Assembly: GCA_026936325.1 (NCBI GenBank)
Contig: JAPTHN010000010.1
Location: 45,947,414-46,011,413 of the forward strand
Direction: 5' to 3'
DNA: 64,000 nt
Source of the DNA: Platynereis dumerilii
Lineage: Eukaryota > Annelida > Polychaeta > Phyllodocida > Nereididae
Shown in pieces: positions 32,746 to 47,400 of the stretch. Under the pieces are notes generated by a model. It did no database searches and was not told the origin of the DNA. It saw nothing but the letters and a program-made list of their open reading frames with translations. Each line of letters opens with the position of its first letter. The first letter of the stretch is position 1. A program made the position numbers and the translations under genes.

Positions 32746-33676
32746 GTTTCTTAACTTACCATTCTGTCAGTTCTGTTTGATGGTAGTTTGCAGGGATTTC
32801 AATTACTCATTCGAAGCAAATATGCTCTCTTGTAGAGCTCTTTGCAGATTAGTGGTCAATTTGAAAAATTAATTTTCTTACTTTCAATTTGCAAACTGGC
32901 TTTGCCACGTCATTGACAGTTTTCTGTGGGTCTCCTAGTCTTCTTTTTTGATAAAGTACCTGAAATCATTTAATTAAAAATACACAACTCACTGTTTACT
33001 GAGAGAGAATGTGAACATGGGTTGGGGTAAGAAGTTAGTACAGTCTGATCCTAATATTTAGAGGAGAACCACTGCCTTTCAAAGTAAGTGACTCATGAAT
33101 AACAATACACATTGAGGGTTCGTGCTGCTAACAAATTTTCCATGCACTAATTTTTTTAATACATTTATTTCTGTGCTATTTCTTCCCTTGAATTAACTTG
33201 TATAATATGTTATGACTTTCAATTTTTTTTTATTATAACAGTTTAGCAGTGGCATTGTCCATCATTTTGTAATATGTGGTATTCATTTTTTTGTAATTCA
33301 TTTCAAGTAGATCTGAAACAATAGACGAGGTGGTAAGCTCTTCTTGAAATAAAAAATTATTATTTTGAATTTTATTTTTTCAAAATTTTTTATAATGATA
33401 ATTCCCCAAGACAAAATTCTAGTAACAGTTAAATGATTGTTTTATTGCAATTATCAAATTTCAAAGCAATAAAAAAGTGTCAAATTATTGGTGCCATGCA
33501 CCGCCCTTCACATTTCCATGTTTCTTAAATGTAGTCACTGGACCGTTGAAAATATGTCGACGTGTTGCCAAGCCCATGTGGTTATATTAGAAAAAATAAA
33601 TTATCACAAGTAACCTTTTTAAACTGTATCATGCATAAATCGTGAATTATTTCTTTTTAGAAAGATGTGATTTGTA
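32746..33676. other. Intergenic, nothing recognised
   Basis: AT-rich DNA without a coding pattern or paired ends that I could recognise. Confidence 0.45.
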
Positions 33677-33918
33677 TTGGTTATTCACCATTGGAGAGGG
33701 AATATGTGATTTTTCCAGCGGGGGCTTTAGCCCGCCTGCGACAAACACATATCTCTGATTCCATGGTGAATAACTAGTGTTTACCATGAGACACAAACAC
33801 TCAAATATAAACATTGCTGGAAAATTGGACAACAAAGAATATGGAATTTATTGCAATATATATAATAAGTACTGGCTTTTGATTGGCTGACAGAGATGTC
33901 AAATGGTATTATGACTCT
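33677..33918. mobile_element. Half copy of palindromic MITE (family P)
   Basis: GGTTATTCACCATTGGAGAG through TGATTGGCTGACAGAG matches the left arm of the 35930-36397 palindrome, including ACAAACACTCAAA and GGACAACAAAGAATATG. Confidence 0.75.
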
Positions 33919-34604
33919 GTTATTACACTTCCTATGTTAGTGTGCCTCATATTTTCAGTTGCCGCAGTTCCATGTGATATAATAAGTTTTTTTCGAAACT
34001 TCCAAAAAAAAAAAAATGTAATCGGTCCCCTATGAAAAGACTGAAAAGCTGCAAGGTGCTGCCTTCATTGAGGAATTGGATTTTGCATATATATATATTA
34101 TATATTCCCATGGACATGGCACCCACATACAGGAAGTGAAATAACATCACAATCTGAGTGTCCTCAGAATGCCAATATGACAAAACAAACTCTATGGCAT
34201 ACTTTTGATGAAGTTTGATTACAGGAGACATATGTTGCCAGTTGCCATTGTTGGTGTCTGGAAGATTTGGAGCCTGTCAAAATTACATTATCAAAACATT
34301 GCAAAAGTGTATAAAATGTGTCTGCATGCAACAGTGCATTCTGCATCTATCTGACTTACTTTTAAAATAATATTGAGCATCAACGTGTGAAAGGGGGCCA
34401 GGGTGCTCAGGTAAAAAATTCTGGACAAATCACTGACTGTAGGGAGAGAATTTATTTTTCACATATTGTTTAAATTCTGAGGTTTAATTCCTGGTTTCTA
34501 ATGACAGACTAATTAGAAGAGAGATTGGCCTTCATGTCTATAGTGTTGCCACTTTCCAGCACTCTGGAATTCAGGTGCAAACAAATTTACAATGCTCATG
34601 ATAG

Positions 34605-34646
34605 TTAGATAGATAGTTAGATAGATAGATAGAAAGATAGATATGG
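34605..34646 (+). repeat. GATA microsatellite
   Basis: Degenerate (GATA)n/(GTTA)n run abutting a SINE; it may be the SINE tail. Confidence 0.8.
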
Positions 34647-34975
34647 TAAGTGCAGCCCTCTAAGCCCAGTTCTGGGCGCTCACAAGGGTTGATTGATGAG
34701 ACGGGAGAGAGAGCGGGAGTCCTCACATGTTACACATTTACCCCATGAGAGGGATCTTTTACTTGCCCAGCATAGACACTGATACAAGGGGCCGCCAATT
34801 TAACATCTCATCCGAACGACATCCAGGTGGGATTCTGCTCCTGAAGGTACACTAAAAATTTTGGGTTCCCCATCCAGGGTTCGAACCCATGCAGGCAAAG
34901 ACCTTCAGCGGAGCAGGAGCAGACGGGAACCTTAACCACTTGGCCACTCATCATGCATTGCGCCCACCTGGTATG
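34640..34975 (-). mobile_element. tRNA-derived SINE, family B
   Basis: On the minus strand the head reads TGGCCAAGTGGTTAAGG (A-box of Ser/Leu type) and, after a long variable-arm-like spacer, GGGTTCGAACCC (34877-34888, B-box). A 250-base body ends at a GATA run. Too degenerate in its stems to be a working tRNA gene. Confidence 0.75.
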
Positions 34976-35337
34976 TCTCACTTGGATGTTCTTGTTGCTT
35001 ATTAACACCGCATCGAAATGAAATCCAGCCTTTACATGTATTTCACTCATAGGCCTACCTTATGAACCATACTCGGGGCATTTCCCCGCAGGCCCTATTG
35101 CATATTGGAGCAGTCCCGTGCCCCCGTCCCGCCAGGTACTCCCCATATGAAATTTCCAACTATGGTTAAAATACGCAATCAGTATACCATATATAGTGTG
35201 TAGTACTGTGTACCCCTCCAGAGAATCGCTAACTCCATAAGTTGCCCCCCCCCCCCCAACTGCACATCATGTTAAGGACCTTCCGGGGAGCAGGTTCAGA
35301 CATCTTCAGAAAGGAAAATTGGAATAACCTGAGACTG

Positions 35338-35344
35338 TATAAAG
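35338..35344 (+). promoter_or_regulatory. Possible TATA element of paralog B
   Basis: TATAAAG lies about 115 bases upstream of the ATG of exon 1. Spacing allows a transcription start near 35370 and a short leader. If the acceptor-like site at 35437 is used, the real promoter is further upstream. AT-rich DNA makes chance matches common. Confidence 0.25.
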
Positions 35345-35455
35345 CAGTGTTACAGTCTATATGATATCATATAATACGAAGCCCACCTTTTTGAAATTTT
35401 ATCGGTGTGATTCATAAACTGATGCCTTTACTTTCAGAAATAACAAATTCACAAA

Positions 35456-35498
35456 ATGGGGCCCAGAGAACTCACTTTTGCTGTTTTGGCAGTGGCAT
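35456..35498 (+). CDS. Paralog B exon 1 (signal peptide)
   Basis: ATG at 35456 in context acaaaATGG opens 14 codons plus one base, donor gtaagt at 35499. MGPREL forms the n-region and TFAVLAVAFSV (continued in exon 2) the hydrophobic core. The sequence tttactttcag ends at 35437, 18 bases before the ATG, so this may be a second exon with a leader exon upstream, or that match may be chance. Confidence 0.82.
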
Positions 35499-38400
35499 GT
35501 AAGTATACAGCAACTTATTCATAAGTTGTCCAATAGATGTCTATACAATTTGCCAACCAACCATATGTATTATGCAGAATTTGAGAAGATATTTCACAAT
35601 TTTTTATTTGACTATAAGGAAGTTAGTTGCTACAATTATTTTACACAGAAAAACAAAATTACGAGGGTGTGTTTATTTAGAAACGGCAAGTGCTTCACTT
35701 GCACGAATGAAAGTTAACTCCCACATTTAGTTCTAGCTCTCTATTGACAGAAATATCAAAAATAAGAAATTATTTAATTTTGACAAATTGCACATAAAAT
35801 GGTTTTGAAGGAAGAGCCAAGTGCCAATCACAGCTTGGAATGATCAACTGAATACATCCAGCTATCAATATTGAACAATATTCATAGTTTTCTCCTTGAA
35901 AGAACCACTCCTTTGAGAGAATAAGTAAAGGTTATTCACCACGGGAGAGGGAATATGTGATTTATCACCCGAGGCCTTTAGGCCGAGGTGTGATAAACAC
36001 ATATTCCTGATCCCATGGTGAATAACCGGCTTATACCATGAGACAAACACTCAAACAGTCAAACATGACAGGATAACTGGACAACAAAGAATATGAGAAT
36101 TATTCCCCTGAAATACTGTAATGTGATTGGCTGACAGAGGTGTCGAATGGTATAAACAGCTTTACACAATTCGACACCTCTTTCAGCCAATCGTATGCCA
36201 GTATTTCAGGGAAATAATTCCCATATTCTTTTGTTGTCCTGTTATCCTCTCATGTTTGACTGACATGACTGTTTGAGTGTTTGTCTCAAGGTATAAGCCG
36301 GTTATTCACCATGGGATCAGGAATATGTGTTTATCACACCTCGAGCCAAAGCCCTCGTTAGATAAATCCCATATTCTCTCTCCTGTGGTGAATAACCGAT
36401 ACAAACAATGATGAGTCCCAGACTAACCCCAGTGACTGTCCCTTTGCTGCTGAACAGCACCAGAACTGAAGAGACTGGCAGAACTAATGGTTATGCATGA
36501 GTAAATTCAGTTCTTTCATATTGGAACTCCCAACTTTGGGCCTCTGTTTCTGGTATTAATACCAATTATATTCTGAACTAATAATACCAGGTGAAAATAG
36601 AGGCTTTGATATGTCAGTTGACTCAGTTTCAACTTTCACGGCAGTTGTTCCAACGCTGTCGCAGTTGCCTGTCAGAGCTGTGTGTGAATTCTGCAGCGTA
36701 CACTGCCTGATCCCTTAAAAATAAGTGTGAAGTAGACATCTGTGTGCAAAGGTTGGGAACTTTTAGTTAGCCTTCCCCTAGTTTGGAAAATCTGAAGCTT
36801 TTCCAATGGGCATGATCAAGTTCACAATTGTGGAAACTACCTATACGACATTTGTTGATGGACAAAATGGAGTGATATAGGTGCAAAATTTTTTCTACAC
36901 CTATTTAATGTATAACTTGAGGATTCTTTTGTAACATCAAAGTATTTTTTGATGAACAATGTCTTCAAATCTTTTAAACAGGGGGTACACACACCGGGCC
37001 TGCTGCCTCAAACATAAATGAAGCAATATAACTACAAATACACAGTCTCTTGTACTTTCACTTTTTTGCTCACAGTGATTGGTCAAATGACTAGAAATTC
37101 TGAAACATATTCTAAAAATATTGTTAGAAACATTGTCAGAAAATTGAAGCATGACACATACAAATCAGTGCCGATGTTTATATTAGAGTGGGTCGGGGCA
37201 AAAAGCCCAGGTTAGGTGAGAGGCCCCCCAGGGTTATATCTAAACTTACATATTTGGTGCTTTTGCTTATTGATAGGATTGAAGCTAGAGGCTTTTTAGG
37301 TGACGTCACCAATTTTCAGGGCAAACAGCATCAAACCAAAGCAGTAATCAAATAAACCAAAAAAGGTGCATCGTTTATGTAACTTTGATTAATTCTTTGA
37401 AATTGGTTGACAGAAATAACGTTGGAAAATTTTAAAAGTAGTGGATATCTGCATTGCTTTACTTTATGACCATCCGATAAATATGATTTGGATCATGTTA
37501 TTTGCATTTTAGCTCAAAATATAGAGGTCAAATTAAAATATGTGGGTTTGGGGCGAGAGGCCCCACATGGTATGGGGCATGAGGCCCCCTTCACTGAGGC
37601 CTTGAAGCTGCTTCAGGAACCATTTAATAATGTGTACTTTACTTTAAATCTTGATCGAATAGCTAATTGAAATGAAAAAAAATTGACCGAAATTGAAACA
37701 GGGCAAAAAATATTAAAAAATAAATGTATGAACAGAAAAATTGTGAAATTCAGAAAAAATGAATAGAATGCCTTATAAATGATAGAAGAACCCCAAGAAA
37801 TAACTTTCAAGCTGAATGCACTCGCGAAAAAAATTGCCATAGGATTATAATAGGGGGGCTTCTTGCCCAATGGGTGGGATAAGAAGGCCATTTTAATTTT
37901 TTTTACAAAAAGGGCCGTAACTCCTTTATTAAAATTGGTAGACATTTGATTCACTAGCTATAAGTAGAGTCAAGTGATCCCTTCCTGACAGCATAAGCAT
38001 TCAAATAATCTACCACAAAAAGTAGGTCAAATCGCACCTCGAAGTTAAGGGGGGCTGCATGCCCCGTGCTACTCTATATTTAAGAAAGAACAGGTCTATT
38101 TAACAAAAAAGAAAAAAGAAAAAAAAAGAAGAGAAACAATTTCAGGTAAAAACTGTGGTGAAGGGTGAAAGTGTCTCATGCGGTTAAGGGCAATTGAAAA
38201 TCTTATATCTAAAATAACAAGGAAAAGAAAGAAACCAAACCTTTGAGCAGTACTAGCTGCACAGTAGGTTATACTTTACAATGACACAGCTTAGTCACTT
38301 GTAATAAGGAAATGCTCAAAACTGACTGATATGCAATTTGTGTTTAAAACAGGAACTTCTGCGATTGTCAACATGGTATATCAATTGACACACCCTACAT

Positions 38401-41400
38401 ATTTTTTGTTTATGCAAAACTTCTAATTCATATCAATAATATATTGCTCAATCAAACTAAGATTAATAATTGCTGTCTGTCACTATTTCAAAAGGTAACC
38501 ACAAAAAAGTTGAATTAATATTATGATTCAATGGAACCCGTTGAAAAAAATCTGGAGTTAAATACTTGTACCAAATGTATTCCAACAATTTTGGTTTATC
38601 TGCTTGATTGAAATTTATTCAACAATGGCATCTGGTCATGTTTCATTCTAGAAACAGCACGTTTGTTATATTTCTATCATATTTTGATTGAATGATTATT
38701 TCAATTTCAGTTAGTGTCTCGTCAGCTGATGCCTGTTCTTCACCAGAGGATGTTGAGAGGAAAATGGCAGATTGTCGAAATACAGCATACTATCTACGAC
38801 AACCAACAGAGTGTCCGGAGTAAGAATACCATTTTGATGCAATTTATCCTTGCCACAGAAAATTGCTATAATAAATATTCATGAATTATTTTCTTTTAGC
38901 GGTCAGTCACATCTCAGCACTTTTTAAAAAAAAATCCGTGTTGGTTTTTTGCATTGAAATGTTTTTTTCAAAAAACCATTTTGAATCTAAAAAACCAATT
39001 TTGTCTGAATTTTTTTAGGGTGTGTGCCCCTTTTGACCTAGAACACAGAACATTACTTGGGCCTTATTTTAGGTACTGATTAGTAAGAATATATGTAAAA
39101 TTATTATCAACGTTGTAATACAATTCTGTCGCATGAATTGAAATGCCCTTTTTAGTCATACTGCCCCTGCTGCCTGTGTTGACTTTCATCTTCTTGCTTT
39201 TTTACATGATGCCTTATAGCCCTTTTACATATGAACAGTCAAACCAAGAATTATTCAGACACTTGCTGTTTTCTTTTTATTTGAATGAATTACAAAGCAA
39301 GCAATGAAAGATACACTTGAAATCATTCTTGGTATTAAATTTAACCCCTCCAATACAAATTTATTGCAAATTGACACAAAATCATCAGAAAATAGCTACT
39401 TTTGGTGAGGTCAGAAACCAACATTTTTTAAGACACTTCTACAAAGTTGTAGAAAGTTACCTATTTACTTACATTAATCCCAAATACTGCTAATAAACTG
39501 CCATGGGAACATTTTGGTCAAATTGGATGACAGGTGTGATCATCAGAAAATTTGGATGAATATGTGAGATACACATCTGATTCAGTTTATAACATTTTCT
39601 TGACTAATATGGCTGAAATCTGTCAGATATAAATTTGAAATATTTCAAAATATCATGTAATAACTGTTGTTAACTGTTTTATCAAGATAAAACTGACATA
39701 CAGGATAACTTTATAAATTTTATGCACTTTGTTATATTCCTTTTAATTTTAGCTCCAATTGCTCTCTGAATCCCTGCCCATTGTGCCACTGCTGTCGATC
39801 AGATCACTTAAAATAAAGTTGCATGGCCTTCCTAAGGTCGTTCACACTATTGCATATACAGAAAAGCCAGTTTACCCCAGTTATTAACAAATTGTGTGCC
39901 ATACTAAACTATAGTGTGCTTTCATCCATGGAGCAATCTCCATTGGAATAGCATTGAGGCCTAAGAACCACATTTTTGACCCCTCCACAAATGAAGCTAA
40001 AAGTGTCCCACTCTGTTGCCAATTGCACCATGTATGGAATAGGCCTATAAATTTAAATAGATAATGAATGTTACTTTCGGAAAATTTGTGCGATTTTGGT
40101 ACAAAATGGAAATGTTTTTGTTTTGGTAAAGTGTAGAAGTAATTACCATATTGCACTGAACTTACTATACATGTGCCCTCCAATCATTCATATTCTGACT
40201 AAGAGTTTTAAGAATACAATTCTAAGATAAACTAAAACATTTTGAATGAATGCAAGGTATGTTTGATGTGAAAAAATGCTTGAAAATGTGATAAAATGGA
40301 CATAATGTTTATCTCCATTATTTAATAATTTTCTCAATGGATGGTCACAACTGCCATTCTATGCTGTCATAATGTTCCTTACCTAGTTTATGAACAGTAT
40401 TTTAGGATATAGTCCAAACTTATACAGTTTAATTCCTTGCTCAAGTAAGCACGAGTGAAGACCGAAGAGCACCTGGAACTCACTGACTGCATCTTCACTT
40501 TAATTTGACTATATGGCAAAGGCCTACTTTGTTTGAATAATGCTGATGAGAACAATCGCATCTGTATTTTTCCTTATAGAGGCATCCCTCATCCTAGCCG
40601 TCAAAATTGCTGTTGCTTCTTTGTATTGTCACAAAAAAGTAACTGAAGTTAGCATAAGACTATTGCACCGTGTGCATCAGCTTCCTTCAATGGTAAGAGA
40701 TGGGGCAGAAAAACACCATCAAGCACATAGGCCTATATAGCAATATATTGCAGGTATAGAGTTCATCACTACAAGATTCACTAGCTCACGAGATAAATCT
40801 CTGGCATGGTCTTGAATTGCCTGAGCTATTTGAGATTTACATGCTTTGAAAGTATTCCTGGTGTCAAATACTGCTGGAGTGAAGTGGCTCAGTTCGTAAC
40901 TTAAAACTTCACCTAAGGAAAAAAATATCCAGTCTTGACACCATCAGTAAATGCTGGAAGAGGAGAGCAGCATCGATGGTGCAATTAGGGTTAATCTGCA
41001 TTGCAGAGTATTCTCAAATGTCTATGTTTGGTAAAAAAATCCATGTTGGTTTTTTGCATTGAAATTTGGTTTTTTTAAAAAACCATTTTGAATCTACAAA
41101 ACCAATTTTGTCTGAAATTTTTTAGAGTGTGGAAGTTCTTTCTGTAAAATCCTACATTGCACTGTCCTATTCAGAAGTCGCAGGTGCAGATAATTTCCAA
41201 TGGTTTTGCAGGCCTCTGTCCTTCCCATGTCTTGAGTAAGACCACTCGCGCTCTTGAAGTCCTCATCAAAGTTTGTTTTATCACATGTCACTACCTTCGA
41301 GAAACTTCCTGTAAACATCTGCATGCATGGGTGTTCATTCTCATGGCTGATCATTTCGTGTTCATGACAACAAGCAGATCTCTGGTAGTTGAAATGACCC

Positions 41401-44400
41401 ATTGGCAAATACAGTCAAGCAATCTAAAAAATCAAGACCCAATCACTGAATGTGATTTGCTTTGAATAAGATGATTGACATCTTGCCGTGTAAACAATTT
41501 CCTCATATGATTCAACCACAAAGGCCAGATTGCGCTTTCTGAGCAAGTTCAGATTTCTTCTTGTGAGTATCTTGTTCAAGTTTAGTCATTATCACTGCAC
41601 TGTAAACCCATGCCGTAGGTGCCGTTGAAAAAGTGCCGTGAAACTGACGCTGATCTTACCGTAATCTTTAAAAACGGTAAATTACCGTTAATTCAACAGT
41701 AAACCGTAAATGTGACATTGACTACCGCAAAACTAACAGGAATGTGCCGTAAGATCAAGAAAACGGCAATTAGCCAATTACTGTTGATTTTACAGTAACT
41801 GTTACTTTTACGAAGTTACCGTATAGGCCTAATTATGCACTACAGCAGCTTACCGTAGAAATTTTGTTGCAGCAGGCCAACTGTTCTGAACCACAACACA
41901 AACAATGCTGTCAAAGCAGTTTGTTTGTTTGTTTCTGCAAACATGACTCTTGGCTGTTTATGATTTATATCAATAATCTAGACAACTTAAATCTATTGTA
42001 CTTAAGTCTGCCTTAATGATATTTTCTGTCAACTATATTGCCGGTTGAACACTGTATGAGAGACTTGAGAAGATCTGTATTCACAAGGAAATTTTAAGTT
42101 TCAAGGTAATATCACTTTAAATATACATGTGCCTATTAACACAGGAGTATCAACCTACCCAGAGAATGTTGTATTAAGTGAAAGAGGTGGTTGGGGCTGA
42201 CTGCAAAATAATTAATTCAATATTAGTGCTATATATAAACAAATTAATTTTCTTGTGAAATTATGCATTACTAATATGAATAGCTAGCCTTTTACAATAT
42301 TTTTATGTGCAGGAGTCTAATAGGAGGTACTGGGGTAAATTGTGCTACTCACTGGAGGTTTTTTTTATGAGCAGTAGGGGAGAATGGGGTTAGTTGTACC
42401 ATGGGATAAGTTGTACCACCCACTGTTGTAAATCAAATGAGTTTCATTATTTTCAATGATTCAATAAAGCATTATCGTTGGGGTGAATTGAAGATCTGGG
42501 TGAATAAGGCAATCCCACTCATGTATTCACATTTGGTGAATGTCATTATGAGCCATGGAAAAAAGAAACTGCCAAATATAATGCTACGAAAAGCAACACT
42601 CATAAGTTCAAATTTGTTATTGAAAACTTGGAAGTAAGGAGGACTGACATTCTTGTTCTCAGTCATCTGGTATTGGTATAAGATGATGTCCTTCTGATAG
42701 GATGGAGTTAAGGTGTATATCTAGATATATTTGTGTAGTCAGACTTTGAAATCTTGCATTGCTGGTTTACTATTGACAACCAGTTTTCTCCATTGTTGGT
42801 TTATTTTTTACAACCAGTTTTCTTCAGAAAATCAATTTAGGGTAAGTACTGTAATTTGGAGTGGGTTGAGTTGTGCCAATGGCATGACATAGGATTTAAT
42901 TTTTTTAAACCTATTTTTCTCTTCATTTAACAATTAATAATCTGGATTTGCAGCATTTTTGAATTTTGGTATAAAATGGCTTATAATTGTTTAATAAGTT
43001 TCATGTAGCATATCAGACATATGCTGAACTCATGCTATATCAGAAGAAATAGGCAGAATGATAGGTTTTTATGGAATAAACTAAATCGAACAATTTTCAC
43101 CATCATCTGGCACAACTTACCCCAGCACTTGGGTACTTGACCTACTTTTTCAAACACTTGCCATGATCTTCTATATGGTCTGGTCGCCCTGAAACTCGCT
43201 TCGATTCTGGCTAATTTGTTATATCATTGATATCTAATTATCAGATTACCCTGTCAGCATGCCTGGGCGGTCCAATGTCGGCCCAGCGTCAGTCCGATAT
43301 CAGTAGCATCGGACCAGCTTCGGGTCGACGTTGGACCGCCGAGGCACGCTGATAGGGTACATGATCAAGCTTTGGTTTTTTGGGAATCTCCCTGAAGCAA
43401 AAAATGGCACAACATACAATGGTCTCCTGACACAGCTCAATTTTATGCTCACCCTGTAAGCCTTTCATAAATTATAAATTATTAGCATACATTATATTAA
43501 TAACACAGTCACTGTAAAGTTATTTAAAATGTCCAACCATTAAGGAACAATACTAAAACCTAAGTTTTTTTTGTAAAAGTGCAATTCGACAGCAATGGCA
43601 AGACATAAAATTTTGTATGTAGTCATATTGAGTGTCATTGGGTAACAAAAAATTGTAAGATTTGCAAATGCACTTGGAATACTGGTCATATAATATTATG
43701 TTAAACAAGAATGCGCGGATCCAAAAGCAGAGCTTGGCGTTTCTGTAGGATCTGCCTTTAGAACTCGCTCTGTCCTTTCATTGGGCATACGGGCCTATGA
43801 ATAACACACAGCTTTAGTTGATCTTCCTGCCCCTGAAAAATCAATCCATTGATTAAAAAAAGTCTGTCAAGATGGAATCATTACACTTTTTTCAGCCTTA
43901 ATGAGGGCTCACTGCCCTCATTTGTCATTAGATGAGGGTGTTTCTATTAATGATAGGGAAGGAAGACTGGGGAAAGTTATTTTTAGCACTTTGGAATACA
44001 TGTATATGGATGATGACGGTAGGCCTTAGAGAAAAGTGGGTTAAGTGGCACAACTACATGTAAGACGCTGGTACAATTCATTTTGTCACTTGATGGGGCA
44101 ATTTGTAGCACCAACTTTATTCCAAAAAAATCTTGTGTTTCACCCATTTCAAGGGAAGGATCCTTCAGGTTTATATCCTGTATATATGCAATTATTTAGC
44201 TTAATATTAGATTAGGGACTACAGCAATGAGGCAAGGTGCACCATTGCACAAGATGAAAGATCCCTCTGACAAGGGTTGCCTGGATTGAGAATCGAACCA
44301 GTGTCCCTGAGGTCAGGAGTACAAACATTACCGCTGAGCCCTTTAAATGGATGGCATCGCCTTCTTTACTAAATTCTTCCAAAAGTGGGCTACACAAGTT

Positions 44401-47400
44401 GCCCTTTGGCACAACTTACCCCAAGTATCCGTTATAAATTAAAGTTATTGATCGACAGTACTCCAAAGCTATTTCAATGTAATTGACGAGGTTTAATATT
44501 TTTTGAGAGTTTAAAAAATTTGCAATTTGCCTACAAGACTTAGGTTCTTTCACAACAACTTAGTCTATGTTATCTGCTGATGTCATTAAGTTTTCAGCAA
44601 ACAGCTGCCATATTATAACAATTCTTTTCGTTGCAGGGGACCTTATAAAATCCAGTTAAAGTGACTACAAAATGTTGTCCTTCTGCAACCAGTCAAGATG
44701 CAGTACCATCCAAAACTCTCCTACTGAAGTCATCTTATTCCATCTGATGAGTTAGACACATCGTCGTTCCTGGCTGAAGTAAACAACTCCAGGAAATATC
44801 ACCAATGCATTTCAACCGATACTTTCTCACCTCTGCCAATGACCAGCAATATTCATACAAACAATGTGTAAGTCATTTATATAAACATCATGTCAGAGTA
44901 TAAGATATTTTAAACTTAATTTTTTCTGAAGAACACTGAATAAGAATATTTATTTATTTTTCCAGAAAGAGAATTGTAAGGTTGCTGCCTGAAACCAGGA
45001 TGGACAGCTTTAAATTTGGATGCCATTGTGATGATTTGGTTCAGAGATATTGCCCAAATGTATTATACGATATGACATCATAAAAAGTAAAATGGTAAGT
45101 TGTGTCATTGTTTGCCTTGGGCTGATACTGTATGCCAAATAAAACAATTTTTTTCTAGGCAATCTCAATATGAGATATTATACAGTTATCCTGTTGCAAA
45201 ATCAGTGACTGATATTGAACAGGTGCTGTGCGCTGATAAATAGTATGGTTTTTGGTTGCAAATGCAAAGAAAATGGCTGGAAATCAGACGTGTGAAGTTT
45301 TTGTTTCTTTTGGCATGCTTGTTTTAAACATATCTCATCATAACTCAATAACTTTTGCACCCACAATTAAGTAACATAAGCAAAATGAATAAGGCAAATG
45401 GGAGAAAAAAAATCGAAAAACAGAATGTGGGAATGTGAAATGTCAATTCAATCTTTTGCACATTGAACTTGCCATGCAAAAATCGGCCGTGCTATAGATT
45501 CAGATTCAGACAGTGGAAGCGTATTACCGCCAAAGATTTTTTATTTCGAGTTTGATACAAAGAAATTTTCATCGGAGTGTCGGGTGTCAGGGAAAGTTGG
45601 AAGTGGAGTTGAGAATTGGAAGGGCAGTTTTAAGGAGTGTTGGAAGGAGATTCGGAACTGAAGATGGAATGAGAGTTGGAAGTGAAGTTGGAAGGAGAGT
45701 CAGGGAAGGAATTTGGGAGAAAACAGGAGTCGGAGACAGGAGTTTGGGCGAGTTCAGGTAGAGTTGGGAGGGAAGTCAGGAATAGAGAATTGTTGAGAGT
45801 CAGAAGGAGGGAGTCATGAAATGTGGAAGAAGGTAGTCAAGAAGAGAGTTGAAAGGGACATTGTTGGAGGTCTCGATGTCGGCCTTGTTCTCGAGGTTAG
45901 CCTCGGGGCTATATTTTGATGGCCTTGGCCTTGGCTGGGTCTTGGATGCCAAATCACAGGCTTTGCCTCAGTCTCAGGTGTCCTTGGGCCAGTGTTGGAG
46001 GCCTCGAGAAGACTCATCCTCAAGACCCGTCTCTGGGTTATGTTTTGATGGCCTCGGCCTTGGCTCGCTCTCGGATGCCGAATCCTTGGCCTGGCCTTGG
46101 TCTCGGATGTTTCAACCTTGACTGCATCGTTGGTAAGAGAGTCTGGAGAACCGAGTAGGGGAGAGGGGATTTTTGAAGTCAGGAGTTGGGGTTGAGTCGG
46201 GAGATGCATCAGGATTAGGGAGTTATTGAGTCACAAGAAGAAAATCAGGGAGAGTTGGGAGTTTTGAGTTTGGTGTCCCCTCCCGACTATCCCAACTACT
46301 GACTCTACCCAACTCCCGACTCTCCCCTAGACCCTGACTCTTTCAAATTCCTTCTCCAACTCCGACTCTTAACTCCATCCTCCCAACTCTAAAATCCCTC
46401 CTCCTGGGCCCCCTCTTCTCCCAACTCTCCTCACAACTCTCACTTCCTGACTCTCCTGACAACTCTGTCTGACCCCTCTTCCAAACTCTCCTTGACTCTC
46501 CTCTTGTTTCCCCTTTCAACCTCCTCCAAACTTTCCCTGACTCCCTCGTCCCTACATTCTCCTAACTCTGCTCGACTCTCTACTCTCCTTTAACCCCTTT
46601 TGCATTTTGCTGAGATGGAAAGGTTCTGCATTAAGCCAAAATTTGATTAAACCGAAAGCTTCTTGGATTAAAGTTTTTCATTTGAACCAAAACCCCTTCT
46701 TTGTTTATTCATTTTACTTAAAAATTATTTTATATGAAAAAGATTCCTGCTTTAGGTTTGACTGCAAAGTGCTCAACTATTTCTCCTGAATTTCCCCAAT
46801 TTCCTTCTTCCAACGTTCCACAACTCACTCTTCCAGACTAACCTCCATACTCCTGACTCTCCCCAGTTTCCTTCATCTGAATCCAGTGATGGAATTGGGG
46901 GGGGGGGGGGGGGTTCAAGGGAGCTGAGCTCCCTTGATAAAAAAAACAGGGGGAGCTGTGACCTGCTGGAGCTCCCCCAATCATCAGAAGAAACAGATAA
47001 TTATCATGTTCACTTTTTCGGTCCTCCAGGTAGGCCTAAATTTAGCTAAAAATAAACCCTGGTTTGGAATTTTTCTCCCTTTTAAAAATTTGGAATGGCG
47101 CGCCTGTGCCGCGACAGCTGATAGCTCCCCTGACAAAAAATTTTCTTTTCCATCTCTGTCTGTCTCTCAACAACTCTCTCCTCCAGACTGCCTTCCTGAC
47201 TTTCCATGAAACTCTTCCCAACTCCCTTCCTCCAAATTTTGCCTCCCTCCTCCCGATTACTCCCAACACTCTCCAACTCCCTCCTCCCCCCGACTTATCA
47301 ACTCCCACGACTGACTCCTCTTTTGATTCCCCCTATGTCCTGCCAACTTTCCCCAACTCCTTCTTCCTGATACCCCACCTCCTGAATCTCCCCTACTCCC

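Larger units (their letters stand above)
42325..44425. repeat. Region of GGGGTAAGTTGTGCCA-type words
   Basis: Variants of GGGGTAAGTTGTGCC and its complement GGCACAACTTACCCC recur at about 42331, 42391, 42862, 43110, 44035 and 44407. The outermost copies are inverted, suggesting an old element of about 2.1 kb with repeated ends. Confidence 0.5.

Noticed and set aside
34850-34960. Possible tRNA gene on the minus strand
   Set aside because: A- and B-box are present but the acceptor and anticodon stems do not pair; it continues into a SINE body seen elsewhere.
45814-46209. 131-codon proline/threonine-rich minus frame and overlapping plus frames
   Set aside because: Low-complexity translation of the GGCCTTGG / GAGTTGG repeats; frames overlap on both strands with no motif.
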